A stretch of DNA of 58,941 bases from Armatimonadota bacterium (GTDB lineage Bacteria > Armatimonadota > Hebobacteria > GCA-020354555 > CP070648): positions 1 to 58,941 of the forward strand of contig DATLAK010000113.1 in the NCBI GenBank assembly GCA_035527535.1. The letters are read 5' to 3'. The position numbers and the translations under genes were made by a program. The notes below the pieces were generated by a model. The model was not told the DNA's origin, ran no database searches, and saw nothing but the letters and a program-made list of their open reading frames with translations. Of this stretch, positions 8,337-18,311 are shown piece after piece. Each line of letters begins with the position of its first letter. Positions within the stretch are counted from its first letter, which is position 1.

Positions 8337-8366
8337 TTGACACGCCGCGGCGGGGGTTCCTATACT
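8337..8366 (+). promoter_or_regulatory. Promoter of lipA
   Basis: A perfect TTGACA (8337-8342) and TATACT (8361-8366) are separated by 18 bp, about 50 bases ahead of the lipA ATG. It also lies upstream of the tamB-like gene that follows lipA with a 9-bp gap. Confidence 0.7.
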
Positions 8367-8418
8367 GGTGTGGTGCCCGCGCTGCGGAGTGACGGCTGGG
8401 GCCGCGGCGAAACAATCC

Positions 8419-9294
8419 ATGTCAACACACCTGCCCTCCTGGTTGATCCCACGGCATCGCAAGCGGCCCGCCCTGGAGCGGATGGTTCCAGTGCTGCGAC
8501 GCTGTGGCGTGTCCACGATCTGTGAAGCCGCCAAGTGTCCCAACGTCGGCGAATGCTTCGCCGCCGGCACCGCCACGTTCTTGATCTTGGGAGAAAGCTG
8601 CACGCGCAGATGCACCTACTGCGCGGTCGAGCACGGGGTAACCCAGCCTCCGGACCCCCATGAGCCCGAACGCATCGCCGCCGCCGCCCGCGAGCTGGAG
8701 CTGGGCTACGTCGTCATCACCTCGGTGACGCGCGATGATCTGACCGACGGTGGGGCGCACCACTTCGCGGCCACCGTGCGCGCCTTGCGCCGCGCGCTGC
8801 CCCGGGCGCCGGTGGAGACGCTGGTCCCGGATTTCCGCGGCGACCGGGAGGCGCTGGCGGTGCTGGCCGAGGCGCGCCCAGAGGTGTTCGGTCACAACGT
8901 GGAGACGGTGCCGCGCCTGTACCCGAAGGTGCGCCCGGGGGCGGACTACGACCGTTCGCTGCAGCTGCTGCGCGAGGCCGCGCAGGCCGGCATGCGCACC
9001 AAGAGCGGCGCCATGTTGGGGCTGGGCGAGCGCCTCGACGAGGTGCGCGACGTGATGCGCGATCTCGCCGCCGCGGGTGTCAGCGTCCTCACCCTCGGCC
9101 AGTACCTGCAGCCGTCGCGCCGCCACCAGGCGGTGGCGCGCTACCTGCGGCCGCAGGAGTTTGCGATGCTGGAGGCCGAAGCCGCGGAGATGGGATTCGA
9201 CCAGGTCCAGGCCGGGCCGTTCGTACGCAGCTCCTATCATAGTTCGCGTCACCCGGCGCGCGGCGCGACCGCGCCGGACCGCGGGCAACGGTAG
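8419..9294 (+). CDS. lipA: Lipoyl synthase
   Basis: This 291-residue radical SAM enzyme inserts two sulfurs into protein-bound octanoyl groups to make lipoate. Both iron-sulfur clusters are fully supported: C35, C40 and C46 (CEAAKCPNVGEC) for the auxiliary cluster, and C61, C65 and C68 (CTRRCTYC) for the SAM cluster. The C-terminal RSSYHS supplies the serine ligand of the auxiliary cluster. The ATG at 8419 is preferred over an in-frame ATG at 8368 that overlaps the -10 element. No lipB or lipM is adjacent. It is followed at once by the TamB-like gene. Confidence 0.96.
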   Translation: MSTHLPSWLIPRHRKRPALERMVPVLRRCGVSTICEAAKCPNVGECFAAGTATFLILGESCTRRCTYCAVEHGVTQPPDPHEPERIAAAARELELGYVVITSVTRDDLTDGGAHHFAATVRALRRALPRAPVETLVPDFRGDREALAVLAEARPEVFGHNVETVPRLYPKVRPGADYDRSLQLLREAAQAGMRTKSGAMLGLGERLDEVRDVMRDLAAAGVSVLTLGQYLQPSRRHQAVARYLRPQEFAMLEAEAAEMGFDQVQAGPFVRSSYHSSRHPARGATAPDRGQR

Positions 9295-9302
9295 CCTCGG
9301 CG

Positions 9303-12300
9303 ATGCATCGCCTCTGGAAGATACTGGTCATTCTCCTTCCCCTGCTGGTGATCGTCGCCGCGGGGGTGGCGGCGCTGTCGGGGAAGAAGCTGGCCGCCCG
9401 CCTGCGCCCGGTCGTCGAGTCGCAGTTGTCACAGACCCTTGGGCGCGAGGTGCGCGTGGGCGGCATCAGCGGCGGCCTGCTGCGCGGGGCGGTGCTGCAC
9501 GACGTGACCATCGCCGACGGCAAGCGCCCGCAAGGCGGCGTCCTGGCGCGGGCGAAGCGCGTAGCCGTGCGCTACCATCTGCGCCCGCTGCTCTCGGGCG
9601 GCAAGGGGAGCGCAGCCGCGATTGACCGCGTCAGTGTCACCGGCGCCCGCGTCGAGTTGGCTCGCGACCGGGGCGGGCGCTGGAACATCGCCTCCCTGTT
9701 CAAGCCGCGGGTGCCGCCGGCTCGACGCTTCACCGGAGTCGTCACCATCGCGGACAGCACCCTCGTCTTCACCGATCAGTCGCCTCCGGCGCCGGTCACG
9801 CGCTCTCTGCAGATGCGCTTGGTCAACCTCTCGGGCCGCCTGACCCCCGACCCCAGGCGGGGATTGGTGTTTCGCCTGAGCGCGCAGGTCGCCGACGGGG
9901 GCATGAAGCGCATCGCCGTCGCGGGCAGCTCGGACGGCAAGCGGACGGTGCTGCACGTCGCGGCCGCCGACGTCAACCTCGCGGATTGGGGGACGCGTCT
10001 GGCGATGGGCGGCGTCCACCTGCTCGGGGGCAGCGCCGACGTCAACGTCACCGGCGCCGTGGCCAAGCGCGATGCGAGATGGGTCTTCGACTATGTGGCG
10101 CGAGCGCGGGTGCGCGACGCCACGCTGCGGCTGGGGCGCGGGCGGGAGCTCCTGCGTTCCGTCACCGGGCCCCTCATCATCGCCGGCGGCCGGCTGCGGC
10201 TGCTGGGTGTCACCGGCACGGTGGGCGGAGCGCAATTCGCCGCCTCGGGCAGCATCGGCGTCCTCTCGGCGCCGCAGCTTGACCTGCGCATCAGCACCGA
10301 TCACCTGGCGCTCGAGACCGCCGCGCGGATGGCGGGCTTTCGCCCTCCTGCCGGGCTCCAGACTGCTCCCATCAGCCTTGACCTCGCGGTCCGCGGCAGT
10401 TTCCTCCACCCCTTTGCCCAGGGGACGGTGCGCTCCCCGCGGGTTCGCTACCGCGGCGTGGCAGTGAACGAGTTGGCGACCAAGGTTTCCTACCGCGACG
10501 GCAAGGTGTGGCTGCGCGGCATGCGCCTGCGCGCGCAAGGGGGCGCGGTGAGCGGCGACGGCTGGCTCAAGCTCGAGCGCGGGGCAACTGAGGTCGCTTT
10601 CGAGGTTTGGGGAAGAGACCTGGACCTCGGGGGTCTGGTATCGGCGGCTCGCGCGGCCGGGCTGGCCGTGGGCGCACCTGCCGCCGGCCGCGCGCCGCTG
10701 GTGGTGACCTCCGAGGCGGTCGCCGGCACCGTCAACGCCCACGTGGCAGGCACCTGGGACGCGCGCGGACTACGTGCCGCGGGGAGCTTCGAGGCCCGCG
10801 ACGGGCGTATCGGCGACCTCCGCTTTTCCGCGGCCGCCGGAGCGGCGCGCCTGGAGCGCGGGGAGCTCCAAGTGGCGTCGGCGCGCATTGATTCGCCCGC
10901 TGGCACGGCCGTGGTTCGAGGCGCCATCGGCGCCGACGGCACCCTCGACCTGCAAGTGGTCGCCACCGAACTGGACCTTGCCGCTCTCACCCGGCTGGTG
11001 GGGGCGCGCTCGGAAGTCGGCGGCGTTGGCTACTTCTCCGGCACCCTCTCCGGCAGCCTCGCCGATCCCACCGCGTCCGGGAGGTTCGAGGCGCTCGACG
11101 CTGAGTACGCCGGCCAGCGATTCGACCTGCTGAGCGGCGCCGCGACCGCCTCCCGCAAGTCGCTGACCGCGGACGGGTTGCTGGCATATCAAGCTGGCAC
11201 GCGCTACGCGGTATCCGGGTCTCTGACCGGGCTGGACCGCCCGCGCGATCAAATGGGCGTTGCCGGCCGGGTTGAGGTCAGCTATGCTCCGCTTGCCGAG
11301 CTGCTGGCGCGGGCGGGAATAGAGGCCGACGTCGAGGGGCGGGTCGAGGCATCGGTCGAGATCGGGGGGACGCTCGGCGAGCCCACCGCACAGGGCTGGG
11401 TGCGGCTTTATCGTCCCATGTGGCGCGGAATCGCGGGCGACTACGCGCAGGCGCGCTTCGACCTGGCAGGCGGCGTCGCGCGCATCAGCGAGGCGCGGGC
11501 GCAAGCCGGCGAGTCACAGCTAACCGCCGCGGGCGAGATTACGACCCACGGCGAACTGCGGCTGACCTACTCCGCCGATGTGCAATTGGCGGACCTGCCG
11601 CCTCGCGCCTCCCTCGGTCTGCCGCTTGATGTCAGTGGGCGCGTGACCGCGAGCGGAGAAATCGGCGGCACCGTGCGCCGACCGCTGCTTACCGCCGACG
11701 CGCGCTGCGAGCGCATTGCGATTGGGGCTGAAGTGCTGACCGAGGCCACAGCGCAGGCGCGCCCCGGCGACCCGCCGCAGCACATGGAGCTGCGCCTGTC
11801 CTTCGCCCAGGGACCGGCGCGCTATCAGGCGGCGGGCTGGGCCGACATCGCCAGCCGCACCGTGCAGCTTGAGGCGAGCATCACCGGCGGCCGATTAGGG
11901 CGCCTGCGATCCGCCCTGCAGGCGATGGCTGAGCGTTTCCCCCCGGATTCGGTCGCGGGGCGCGTGGGCCAGGCCGTGGCGACGGCGCCATCGCCGGTGC
12001 GCGGCAACCTCGACTTGCAGGCGACCGTCTCGGGGCCGTGGCGGGCGCCGCTGGCGGAGGTAGGCTTCCAGGTTAGCGATGCCTCCATCGCGGGCGCGCC
12101 CATACCCGACGTCACCGCGGCCGTCAACCTGCGCCGCCACGCGCTGGAGGTGCGGCGCTTCGAGGCGCGCCGAGGGGCGGCATACGCAATGGCGAGCGGC
12201 ACGGTGGAGCTCGACGGCGAGCTTGCGCTCGAGGTGGACGCATACAACGTGCGCGCCGAGCTGCTCGAACCATGGCTGGGTCTCAAGCGGCAGGTATCCG

Positions 12301-13847
12301 GATCGGCGGACCTTTCCGCCTCCGTCGGCGGCACCATGCAGCGGCCCACGATCGTAGGTTCGATCGAGGTCGCGGATCTCGCCGCGGGAGGGCTGCGGGT
12401 CGAGCACTTGCGGGTGTCGCGCTTCGAGGTGCAAGGTGATTCGCTGGTGGCGGATGACGTGGTGGTAGCGCTCGGGCCTCACGTCGTACACGCGAGCTGC
12501 GCGGTGCCCATAACTTGGCGGCCGTTGGGGATTGATGCCGCCCGCCCGCTCTCGGCGGCCCTCAATCTGGAGGGGCAGGACCTGGCGCTCCTGGCGCGCG
12601 TGGCGCCCGCCGTCGCCGAGTCCGCCGGCGCGCTCGATGGGCGGGTGGTGATGGGCGGAACCCTCCGGCGCCCCGAGCTGTTCGGCGCGATCAAGGTCAG
12701 CCACGGGACCGTCAAGCTGCGCGCGCCACAGGTGGGCGTCAGGACCCTCGAAGGCAGCGTCCGCTTCGAGGGGCGCCGGGTGCTGGTGGAGGGCGTCACC
12801 GGCTTGGTGGGCGACGGCGCCTTCAAGGCGCGTGGGGAGGTCGGCCTGGTGAGCCTGCGTCCATCGCAGCTGATGTCGAATCGCTTCGACCTCACCTTTG
12901 CCGGTGCGGGTCTCGATCTCGATTTCGCTCCGCTGTTCGTGGGCAAGGTGGACGCCGACCTGGCGCTGGCGAGCCCGCCGCAGGCCGACACGCCGCCCGC
13001 AGTGCGCGGCCGGGTGCTGCTGGCGTCCGGGGATCTCGGCCTGCCGCCGCGAGGGGCACTGCGACCACTGGCGCAGAGCTCGCTCTTCGACCCGTTGCTT
13101 GCGATCAACGTGGAGTTCGACCCCAACCTATGGCTGCGCACACCGACGATGTCAATGCAGGTATCCGGCAACGGGCATATCGGAGGCCGGCTCACAGCGC
13201 CGGTCGCCACGGCCACGCTCGAGAGCCGGCGCGGCACGGTGGATCTGCCCGTCGCCCATTTCCGGGTCAGCTACGCGTCCCTGGACGCGACCGTGTCGTC
13301 GCCCAGCGCGCCCGGCCCCGGTCTGCCGCCGGCAGCGGAGGTACGCGTCGTCATGCGGCTCGATGCCGAGGCCAATGTGCGCGGGTACCGGGTGTACCTG
13401 GCCATGTCGGGGCCGCTCACCGATCCCAACGCCGAGCCGCTGGTCGAGTTGCGGTCGGTGCCTGCGCTGGATGAGCAGAGGCTGTGGGCGCTGGTCACCG
13501 GCCTGCCCCTGGGGACCGTAACCTCGGAGCTGGGCAGCTCCACCAGTGCGGTGGTTACCACCGGTCTGGGCGGGGTCGTGCTCTACCCCCTCGAGCGCGC
13601 CCTGGCGAGCGCACTCGGGCTGCAGGAATTCGGCGTCGAGTACAACCGCTACGAGCCGCTGCGGGTTCGCGTCGGCGGCTACGTTCTGGAGCACGTGTAT
13701 GTTACTTACCTGCGCAGCGTGTCCGCGGACATCCGGGAGTGGGACTTCGTCCTTGCCTACGAGGTCTTGCCCTCGGTGGCGCTGGGCGCGCGCATCAATG
13801 AGCGCAACGAGCTGCTCTGGGAGGGGCAGACGACCTGGCGGTTCTAA
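9303..13847 (+). CDS. TamB-like (DUF490) lipid-transport/assembly protein
   Basis: This 1514-residue protein has an N-terminal membrane anchor (residues about 5-27) followed by a very long beta-rich region. It contains AsmA-like repeats and ends in the conserved TamB C-terminal domain (ELRSVPALDEQRLWALVTG, then LPSVALGARINERNELLWEGQTTWRF-type end; cited in parts only). TamB/YhdP-type proteins bridge inner and outer membranes and move phospholipids or assist outer-membrane protein insertion. Length and domain order fit TamB. Its presence implies an outer membrane. No tamA/bamA homologue is in the window. Base composition is like its neighbours. Confidence 0.88.
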   Translation: MHRLWKILVILLPLLVIVAAGVAALSGKKLAARLRPVVESQLSQTLGREVRVGGISGGLLRGAVLHDVTIADGKRPQGGVLARAKRVAVRYHLRPLLSGGKGSAAAIDRVSVTGARVELARDRGGRWNIASLFKPRVPPARRFTGVVTIADSTLVFTDQSPPAPVTRSLQMRLVNLSGRLTPDPRRGLVFRLSAQVADGGMKRIAVAGSSDGKRTVLHVAAADVNLADWGTRLAMGGVHLLGGSADVNVTGAVAKRDARWVFDYVARARVRDATLRLGRGRELLRSVTGPLIIAGGRLRLLGVTGTVGGAQFAASGSIGVLSAPQLDLRISTDHLALETAARMAGFRPPAGLQTAPISLDLAVRGSFLHPFAQGTVRSPRVRYRGVAVNELATKVSYRDGKVWLRGMRLRAQGGAVSGDGWLKLERGATEVAFEVWGRDLDLGGLVSAARAAGLAVGAPAAGRAPLVVTSEAVAGTVNAHVAGTWDARGLRAAGSFEARDGRIGDLRFSAAAGAARLERGELQVASARIDSPAGTAVVRGAIGADGTLDLQVVATELDLAALTRLVGARSEVGGVGYFSGTLSGSLADPTASGRFEALDAEYAGQRFDLLSGAATASRKSLTADGLLAYQAGTRYAVSGSLTGLDRPRDQMGVAGRVEVSYAPLAELLARAGIEADVEGRVEASVEIGGTLGEPTAQGWVRLYRPMWRGIAGDYAQARFDLAGGVARISEARAQAGESQLTAAGEITTHGELRLTYSADVQLADLPPRASLGLPLDVSGRVTASGEIGGTVRRPLLTADARCERIAIGAEVLTEATAQARPGDPPQHMELRLSFAQGPARYQAAGWADIASRTVQLEASITGGRLGRLRSALQAMAERFPPDSVAGRVGQAVATAPSPVRGNLDLQATVSGPWRAPLAEVGFQVSDASIAGAPIPDVTAAVNLRRHALEVRRFEARRGAAYAMASGTVELDGELALEVDAYNVRAELLEPWLGLKRQVSGSADLSASVGGTMQRPTIVGSIEVADLAAGGLRVEHLRVSRFEVQGDSLVADDVVVALGPHVVHASCAVPITWRPLGIDAARPLSAALNLEGQDLALLARVAPAVAESAGALDGRVVMGGTLRRPELFGAIKVSHGTVKLRAPQVGVRTLEGSVRFEGRRVLVEGVTGLVGDGAFKARGEVGLVSLRPSQLMSNRFDLTFAGAGLDLDFAPLFVGKVDADLALASPPQADTPPAVRGRVLLASGDLGLPPRGALRPLAQSSLFDPLLAINVEFDPNLWLRTPTMSMQVSGNGHIGGRLTAPVATATLESRRGTVDLPVAHFRVSYASLDATVSSPSAPGPGLPPAAEVRVVMRLDAEANVRGYRVYLAMSGPLTDPNAEPLVELRSVPALDEQRLWALVTGLPLGTVTSELGSSTSAVVTTGLGGVVLYPLERALASALGLQEFGVEYNRYEPLRVRVGGYVLEHVYVTYLRSVSADIREWDFVLAYEVLPSVALGARINERNELLWEGQTTWRF

Positions 13848-13890
13848 CCCAGATCATGCATCGTCAACGTGAAGCGCTCACCCCATGGGT

Positions 13891-13930
13891 GTGTCATCCC
13901 GGTCGCGTCGCTCCCGCGGAATGACATCCC
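13891..13930. repeat. GTCATCC...GGAATGAC palindrome
   Basis: GTGTCATCCCGG at the left and GGAATGACATCC at the right form an imperfect inverted repeat between the TamB-like gene and the polymerase cassette. It belongs to the family at 18312-18424, 19048-19086 and 53257-53347. The remainder of the 252-bp gap holds the cassette promoter. Confidence 0.5.
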
Positions 13931-14052
13931 CGAAGCCTTCCGCGTGATCCGGTGCCCACTCCTCTCACCTTCGACCGGGCAGGCTTTGGCAGGGAGGGGA
14001 ATGCCTCCTCCGAGATGCCAACTTTTTGATTATACCCTCCGCGTTCACGCGC

Positions 14053-14080
14053 TTGACAAACCACGCTGGTGTGGTATAAT
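14053..14080 (+). promoter_or_regulatory. Promoter of the ImuB-like/DUF6504/DnaE2 cassette
   Basis: A perfect TTGACA (14053-14058) and a perfect TATAAT (14075-14080) are 16 bp apart. The start codon lies only 19 bases after the -10, so the leader is very short. A palindrome consistent with repressor binding begins three bases after the -10. Confidence 0.75.
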
Positions 14081-14082
14081 GC

Positions 14083-14094
14083 AAACAGATGTTT
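14083..14094. promoter_or_regulatory. LexA-like operator
   Basis: AAACAGATGTTT is an inverted repeat (AAACA, 2-base centre, TGTTT) placed at the likely transcription start of the polymerase cassette. It resembles GAAC-N4-GTTC SOS boxes with both outer bases changed. ImuB/DnaE2 cassettes are SOS-induced in other bacteria. No second copy or lexA gene is seen here, so the assignment rests on position and symmetry. Confidence 0.5.
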
Positions 14095-14099
14095 ACATT

Positions 14100-15317
14100 A
14101 TGGGGGGAGACGCTTTGTTGCTCGGTTGTCTGATTCTGCCGCGATTATATATCGAGGCCGAGACGCAGCGACGCCCGCACCTTGGTGGGCATTCGGTGGC
14201 GATCCATGTGCGCGGCCGGGTCTTTGCAGTATCCTCCGCCGCCCAGGAGTCGGGCCTGCGCCCGGGCATGTCGCTCGGCCAGGCATACGCGGTGTCACCA
14301 GGCGCCGAGCGCTTGCCTTATGACGGCGATCTCTATCAATCCGCGCAGGAGCGCGTGCTGCGAATCTGTGCGGATTACGTCCCGGCGATCGAGCCGCGGC
14401 GCCTTGACGAACTCTTCCTCGATTTGACAGGGGCCGGCCCGCCCTCCGAGATAACGGCCATGATTGCCGATTCGGTGCAAAGGCGGGCCGGCTTCACCTG
14501 CCGGGTGGGGGCTGCATCGAGCAAGCTGGTGGCCCGAATAGCCGCCCTGGAGCAGCCGGGCACGGTAGTGGTGATAGGGGAGGAAGCTCGCTTTTTGGCC
14601 TCGTTGCCCCTGTCGCGGATGTGGATGCTCGACGGCGATGACATCGCACACTTGGAAGCGCTGGGCATTACGACTATCGGCCTGCTCCAAAGGGTGCCCC
14701 GGGCTCGCCTGGCGCAATGGTTTGGCCGCGGCGCGCGCCGGGTGAGTGATCTCGCGCGCGGGGTTGACGATTCCCCCGTCAAGCCCGTTTATCCGCCGCG
14801 CGTCATCGAGGCTCGCTTCGCCGTGGCCGATGGCATTGGTAACGCCGAGGGCGTGGACTACTGCCTGCGCCAGCTCTCCGCCGAAATCGCGAGCCGGCTG
14901 CGCGAACGACGAGAAGCATGTTGCCGCCTGTCCCTGCAGGTGGAGCCCGAGGGCGGGCGACGGATTGCCCGCACCCTCCGGCTGCGCTCGCCGGCGAACC
15001 GAGACCGCGAGCTCCTGAGTGGGTGCAAGCTTCTGCTGGTCCGCATGGAGCTCACGGGGCCGGTGACGGAGATAACGATCCAGGCATCGAATTTGCGCCG
15101 CTGCTCGGCCGTGCAGCACGACCTCTTCAGCGACCTGCCGCCGCGCGCGCGGGAGGGACACCCCGAGCGGTCGGGGTGCCACATGAATCGCCGGCGTGCC
15201 GGGGAGGCCTTGGCGGCGGCGCAGGAACGTTTCGGCAGCCAGAGCGTGCGGCTGGGGGCACAGCTCGAGGTGCCGCGGCGAGAGCGCATGCTCGCGGCCG
15301 TTGCGGATGACGGATAA
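14100..15317 (+). CDS. imuB: ImuB-like Y-family polymerase homologue
   Basis: This protein of about 405 residues has the Y-family fold. The N-terminal motif aligns with the HVDMDAFFASVE block of Pol IV, but both aspartates of that block are replaced (CLILPRLYIEAE), while the second acidic pair is kept as D103-E104 in RLDELFLDLTG. Loss of the first acidic motif is typical of ImuB, which acts as a non-catalytic partner of DnaE2 in mutagenic repair. The ATG at 14100 is used; TTG at 14115, better spaced from GGGGGGAGA, is an alternative. The C-terminus contains an in-frame palindromic insertion at 15151-15182. No imuA/recA-like partner is present. Confidence 0.8.
   Translation: MGGDALLLGCLILPRLYIEAETQRRPHLGGHSVAIHVRGRVFAVSSAAQESGLRPGMSLGQAYAVSPGAERLPYDGDLYQSAQERVLRICADYVPAIEPRRLDELFLDLTGAGPPSEITAMIADSVQRRAGFTCRVGAASSKLVARIAALEQPGTVVVIGEEARFLASLPLSRMWMLDGDDIAHLEALGITTIGLLQRVPRARLAQWFGRGARRVSDLARGVDDSPVKPVYPPRVIEARFAVADGIGNAEGVDYCLRQLSAEIASRLRERREACCRLSLQVEPEGGRRIARTLRLRSPANRDRELLSGCKLLLVRMELTGPVTEITIQASNLRRCSAVQHDLFSDLPPRAREGHPERSGCHMNRRRAGEALAAAQERFGSQSVRLGAQLEVPRRERMLAAVADDG
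15151..15182. repeat. Palindromic element B, copy 1, inside the imuB-like gene
   Basis: CACCCCGA (15159-15166) and TCGGGGTG (15171-15178) form a perfect 8-bp stem around GCGG, flanked by GGGAGGGA and CCAC. Read in the host frame it adds about 11 residues (EGHPERSGCHM) to a conserved region between LFSDLPPR and the AAQERFG helix. The reverse complement occurs twice in dnaE2 (18004-18034 and 18487-18513). Confidence 0.8.
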
Positions 15318-15562
15318 TGACCAAGCGCCTCGATCTACCGCTGCCCATGGTCGAGGAAAGCGAGGGCCGGCCGCGGGCCTTTCACTGGCGCGGTCGGCGC
15401 ATCGTCGTGAGCGAGATCCTCGACCACTGGGAGGAGGCCGGCTGCTGGTGGCAGGGCGAGCAAGCGCGCCGGGTCTATCGCGTGCAGGCCGTGGGCGGGG
15501 CGATCTACGAGCTGCACCACCAGCCCCCCGCCGGCTGGCGCCTCTACCGCAGCTATGACTGA
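15317..15562 (+). CDS. DUF6504 protein, mutagenesis-cassette partner
   Basis: This 81-residue soluble protein contains FHWRGRRIVVSEILDHWEEAG, WWQGEQARRVYRV and a final GWRLYRSYD, matching DUF6504. I know this small family from Y-polymerase/DnaE2 gene neighbourhoods in actinobacteria and relatives, and here it sits between those two genes. Its ATG overlaps the imuB-like stop (TAATG) and its own end overlaps the dnaE frame. No enzymatic residues stand out; an adaptor role in the polymerase complex is inferred from position only. Confidence 0.75.
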   Translation: MTKRLDLPLPMVEESEGRPRAFHWRGRRIVVSEILDHWEEAGCWWQGEQARRVYRVQAVGGAIYELHHQPPAGWRLYRSYD

Positions 15563-15565
15563 GGG

Positions 15566-15612
15566 AGTCCGCTCCGCAGATGACGCGGATGACACGGATT
15601 CAACCGCCAAGA
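15566..15612. repeat. Repeat-like leader at the dnaE2 5' end
   Basis: The stretch containing CCGCAGATGACGCGGATGAC and then TTCAACCGCCAAGACG resembles intergenic repeat DNA I associate with related uncultured genomes and is not a conserved DnaE N-terminus. It is translated as a low-complexity acidic peptide if ATG 15555 is used. There is only one copy in the window, so this is recognition by memory only. Confidence 0.35.
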
Positions 15613-18003
15613 CGACGATGTTTGTGCATCTTCATGTCCATTCGCCGTTTTCTTTCCTCGACGGCGCCAGCTCCATCGAGGACCTGGTCGCGGCGGCGGC
15701 GGCGTGCGACATGCCGGCCCTGGCGGTGACCGATCACGACAACCTCTCCGCCGCCGTCGGCTTCCACCAGGTGTGTGCGGCGGCGGGCATCAAGCCCATC
15801 ACCGGCGCCGAGGCAACACTGGAGGGCGGCCATCACTTGACCCTGCTGGCGCAGGACCCCAGCGGCTACGCCAACCTCTGCCGCATCTTGACGCAGGCGC
15901 ACCTGGGATCGCCGCGCCTGCATCCCGCCGCCTCCCTTGACGCGTTGCGCGAGCACAACGCGGGCATCATCGCCTTGTCGGGGTGCATGAGGGGGGAGGT
16001 GCCTGCGCTCATCCGCCGGCGCCGGTTCGCCGCCGCAGAGCAAGCGGCCCGGCGCTGCCGCGACATCTTCGGCGACCGCTTCTTCCTGGAGATGCAGAAC
16101 CTTCTGCTGCCCGGCGCCGCGAGCCTCAACCGCCGCTTGGCGGAACTCGCGCAGCATTTGGGCGTGGGCGTGGTCGCCACCAATAACGTGCACCATCGCA
16201 CCCGCGCGGACTTTCCCGTCCACGACCTCCTGACCTGCGCCCGCACCCTCACCCGGCTCGACGACGTCCACCCCGCGCGTCGCCTCAACGCCCACTGCTA
16301 TCTGCGCTCCGAGCGGGAGATGCGCGAGTTCTTCCGCGACCATCCGCAAGCCGTCGAGACGGCCGGGCGCATCGCCGAGATGTGCGCGCCGGCGCTGCGC
16401 CCCGGCAAGTATCGCTTTCCCGCCTACCCGGGGCTCGACGGCGACACCGCCGACGCCATGCTCCAGCGCCTGGCCGAGCAGGGTGCGCGGCGGCGTTACG
16501 GACGCATCAACGCCGCGGTCGCCCAGCGCCTGCGCCACGAGCTGTCCGTCATCCGCCAGCTCGGTTTCGCCGACTACTTCCTCGCCGTGTGGGACCTCGC
16601 GCAATTCGCCCGCCGCCGCGGCATTCGCTATGCCGGCCGCGGCTCCGCCGCCGACAGCCTGGTCGCCTACTGCCTGGGCCTCACCGGCGTGGACCCCGTC
16701 GCCCGCGAGCTGCTCTTCGAGCGCTTCATGAGCCTCGAGCGCGCGGCCCCGCCCGATATTGATATTGACTTCGCCGCCGAGCGCCGCGACGAGGTGACCG
16801 ACTACGTCATCGTCCGCTACGGCGCCGAGCACGTCGCCGCCGTCGCCACCTACAACACCTTCCGCGCCCGCAGCGCGGTGCGCGACCTGGGCCGGGCCAT
16901 GGGCTTCCCCGCCGAGGACCTCGATCGCCTCGCCCGCCATCTGCCCTACCTGGCGGCCGATGCCATCGCCGAGGCCTTCGACGCGGTGCCCGAGCTGCGC
17001 GACAGCGGCCTGCCTCGCGCGCGCTATCGTAAGCTGCTCGACATCTGCCAGGCGGTGGCCGGCTTCCCGCGCCACCTCTCCACCCACCTCGGCGGCCTGG
17101 TCATCACCGGCGATCCCGTCACCAACCTTTCGCCCCTGCAAATGGCCGCCAAGGGCATCCCCGTCATTCACTTCGATAAGGATGATATCGAGGACCTGGG
17201 CCTGGTCAAGCTCGACCTGCTGTGCCTGCGCATGCTGTCGGCGGTGGATGACGCCGCGCGCGCCATCCGCACGCGCGACGCGAGCTTCGACTACGACGCC
17301 ATCCCCGATGACGACCGGGCGACCTATGATCTCATCGCCGCCACCGAGACGGTGGGCATGTTCCAGCTCGAGAGCCCGGCGCAGCGGGCCTTGCACGCGC
17401 GGCTGCAGCCCGAGCGCTTCGAGGACCTGGTGGCGGCGGTGGCGCTCATCCGCCCGGGGCCGATCCTGGCCGACATGGTCGAGCCTTACCTGGAGCGCCG
17501 CGCCGGGCGCGCGCCGGTGATATATCTGCATCCCGCCCTGGAGCGCATTCTCGCCAAGACCTACGGCGTGGTGCTGTTTCAGGAGCAGGTGATCGAGATC
17601 GCCATCGCCATCGGCGGCTTCACCCCGGGCGAGGCTGATCGCCTGCGCCGCGCCATGACCCATCACCGCTCGTGGGAGGAGATGGAGCGCATCGGCGAGC
17701 AGTTCATCGCGCGCGCCGTCGCGCGCGGCGTGAGCGACGAGGTGGCGCGCGAGATCTTCTCCTATATCCGCGCCTACGCCGGCTACGGCTTTTGTGAGGC
17801 CCATGCCGCCGCCTTCGCCGACACCGCCTATAAGACCGCCTACCTCAAGGCGCACTACCCGGCGGAGTTCTACGCCGCGCTGCTGTCGCACCAGCCGATG
17901 GGCTTCTACCCGCCCAACACCCTGGTGTGGGAGGCCAAGCGCCGCGGCATCCCGGTGCTGGGGCCGGATGTCAACCACAGCGCGGCGGGATTTACCGTCG
18001 AAC

Positions 18004-18034
18004 GTGGCACCCCAACCGCTCGGGGTGTCCCTCC
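18004..18034. repeat. Palindromic element B, copy 2, inside dnaE2
   Basis: GTGGCACCCCAACCGCTCGG begins this copy, which continues GGTGTCCCTCC. It has one mismatch in the stem relative to the other two copies. In frame it encodes GTPTARGVPPAR between VERG and the conserved AIRVGLVQIRGMG segment, so it lengthens a DnaE loop without breaking the frame. Confidence 0.8.
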
Positions 18035-18311
18035 GGCTCGTGGCTCGCGGGCCATCCGCGTGGGGCTGGTGCAGATACGAGGGATGGGAGAGGGGTCGCT
18101 AAGAACCGTGCTTGATGCGCGTCAGGCGGGGCCGTTCCGCTCGCTGGAGGATTTCCGCCGCCGCGTCGCCATTGACCGCGACCTCGCGCGGAATATGATT
18201 CTGTGCGGGGCGTTCGATGCATTATGCCCCCATCGGCGCGAGGCGCTGTGGGACCTCGACGCGGCGCTCAGCAGCGCCGGCTTGACGGGAAACCTGTCCC
18301 CGGTCGAGCAC

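Noticed and set aside
15600-17978. 792-codon minus-strand open frame opposite dnaE2
   Set aside because: Composition is repetitive (poly-Gly/Ala/His) and the plus strand has clear polymerase motifs.
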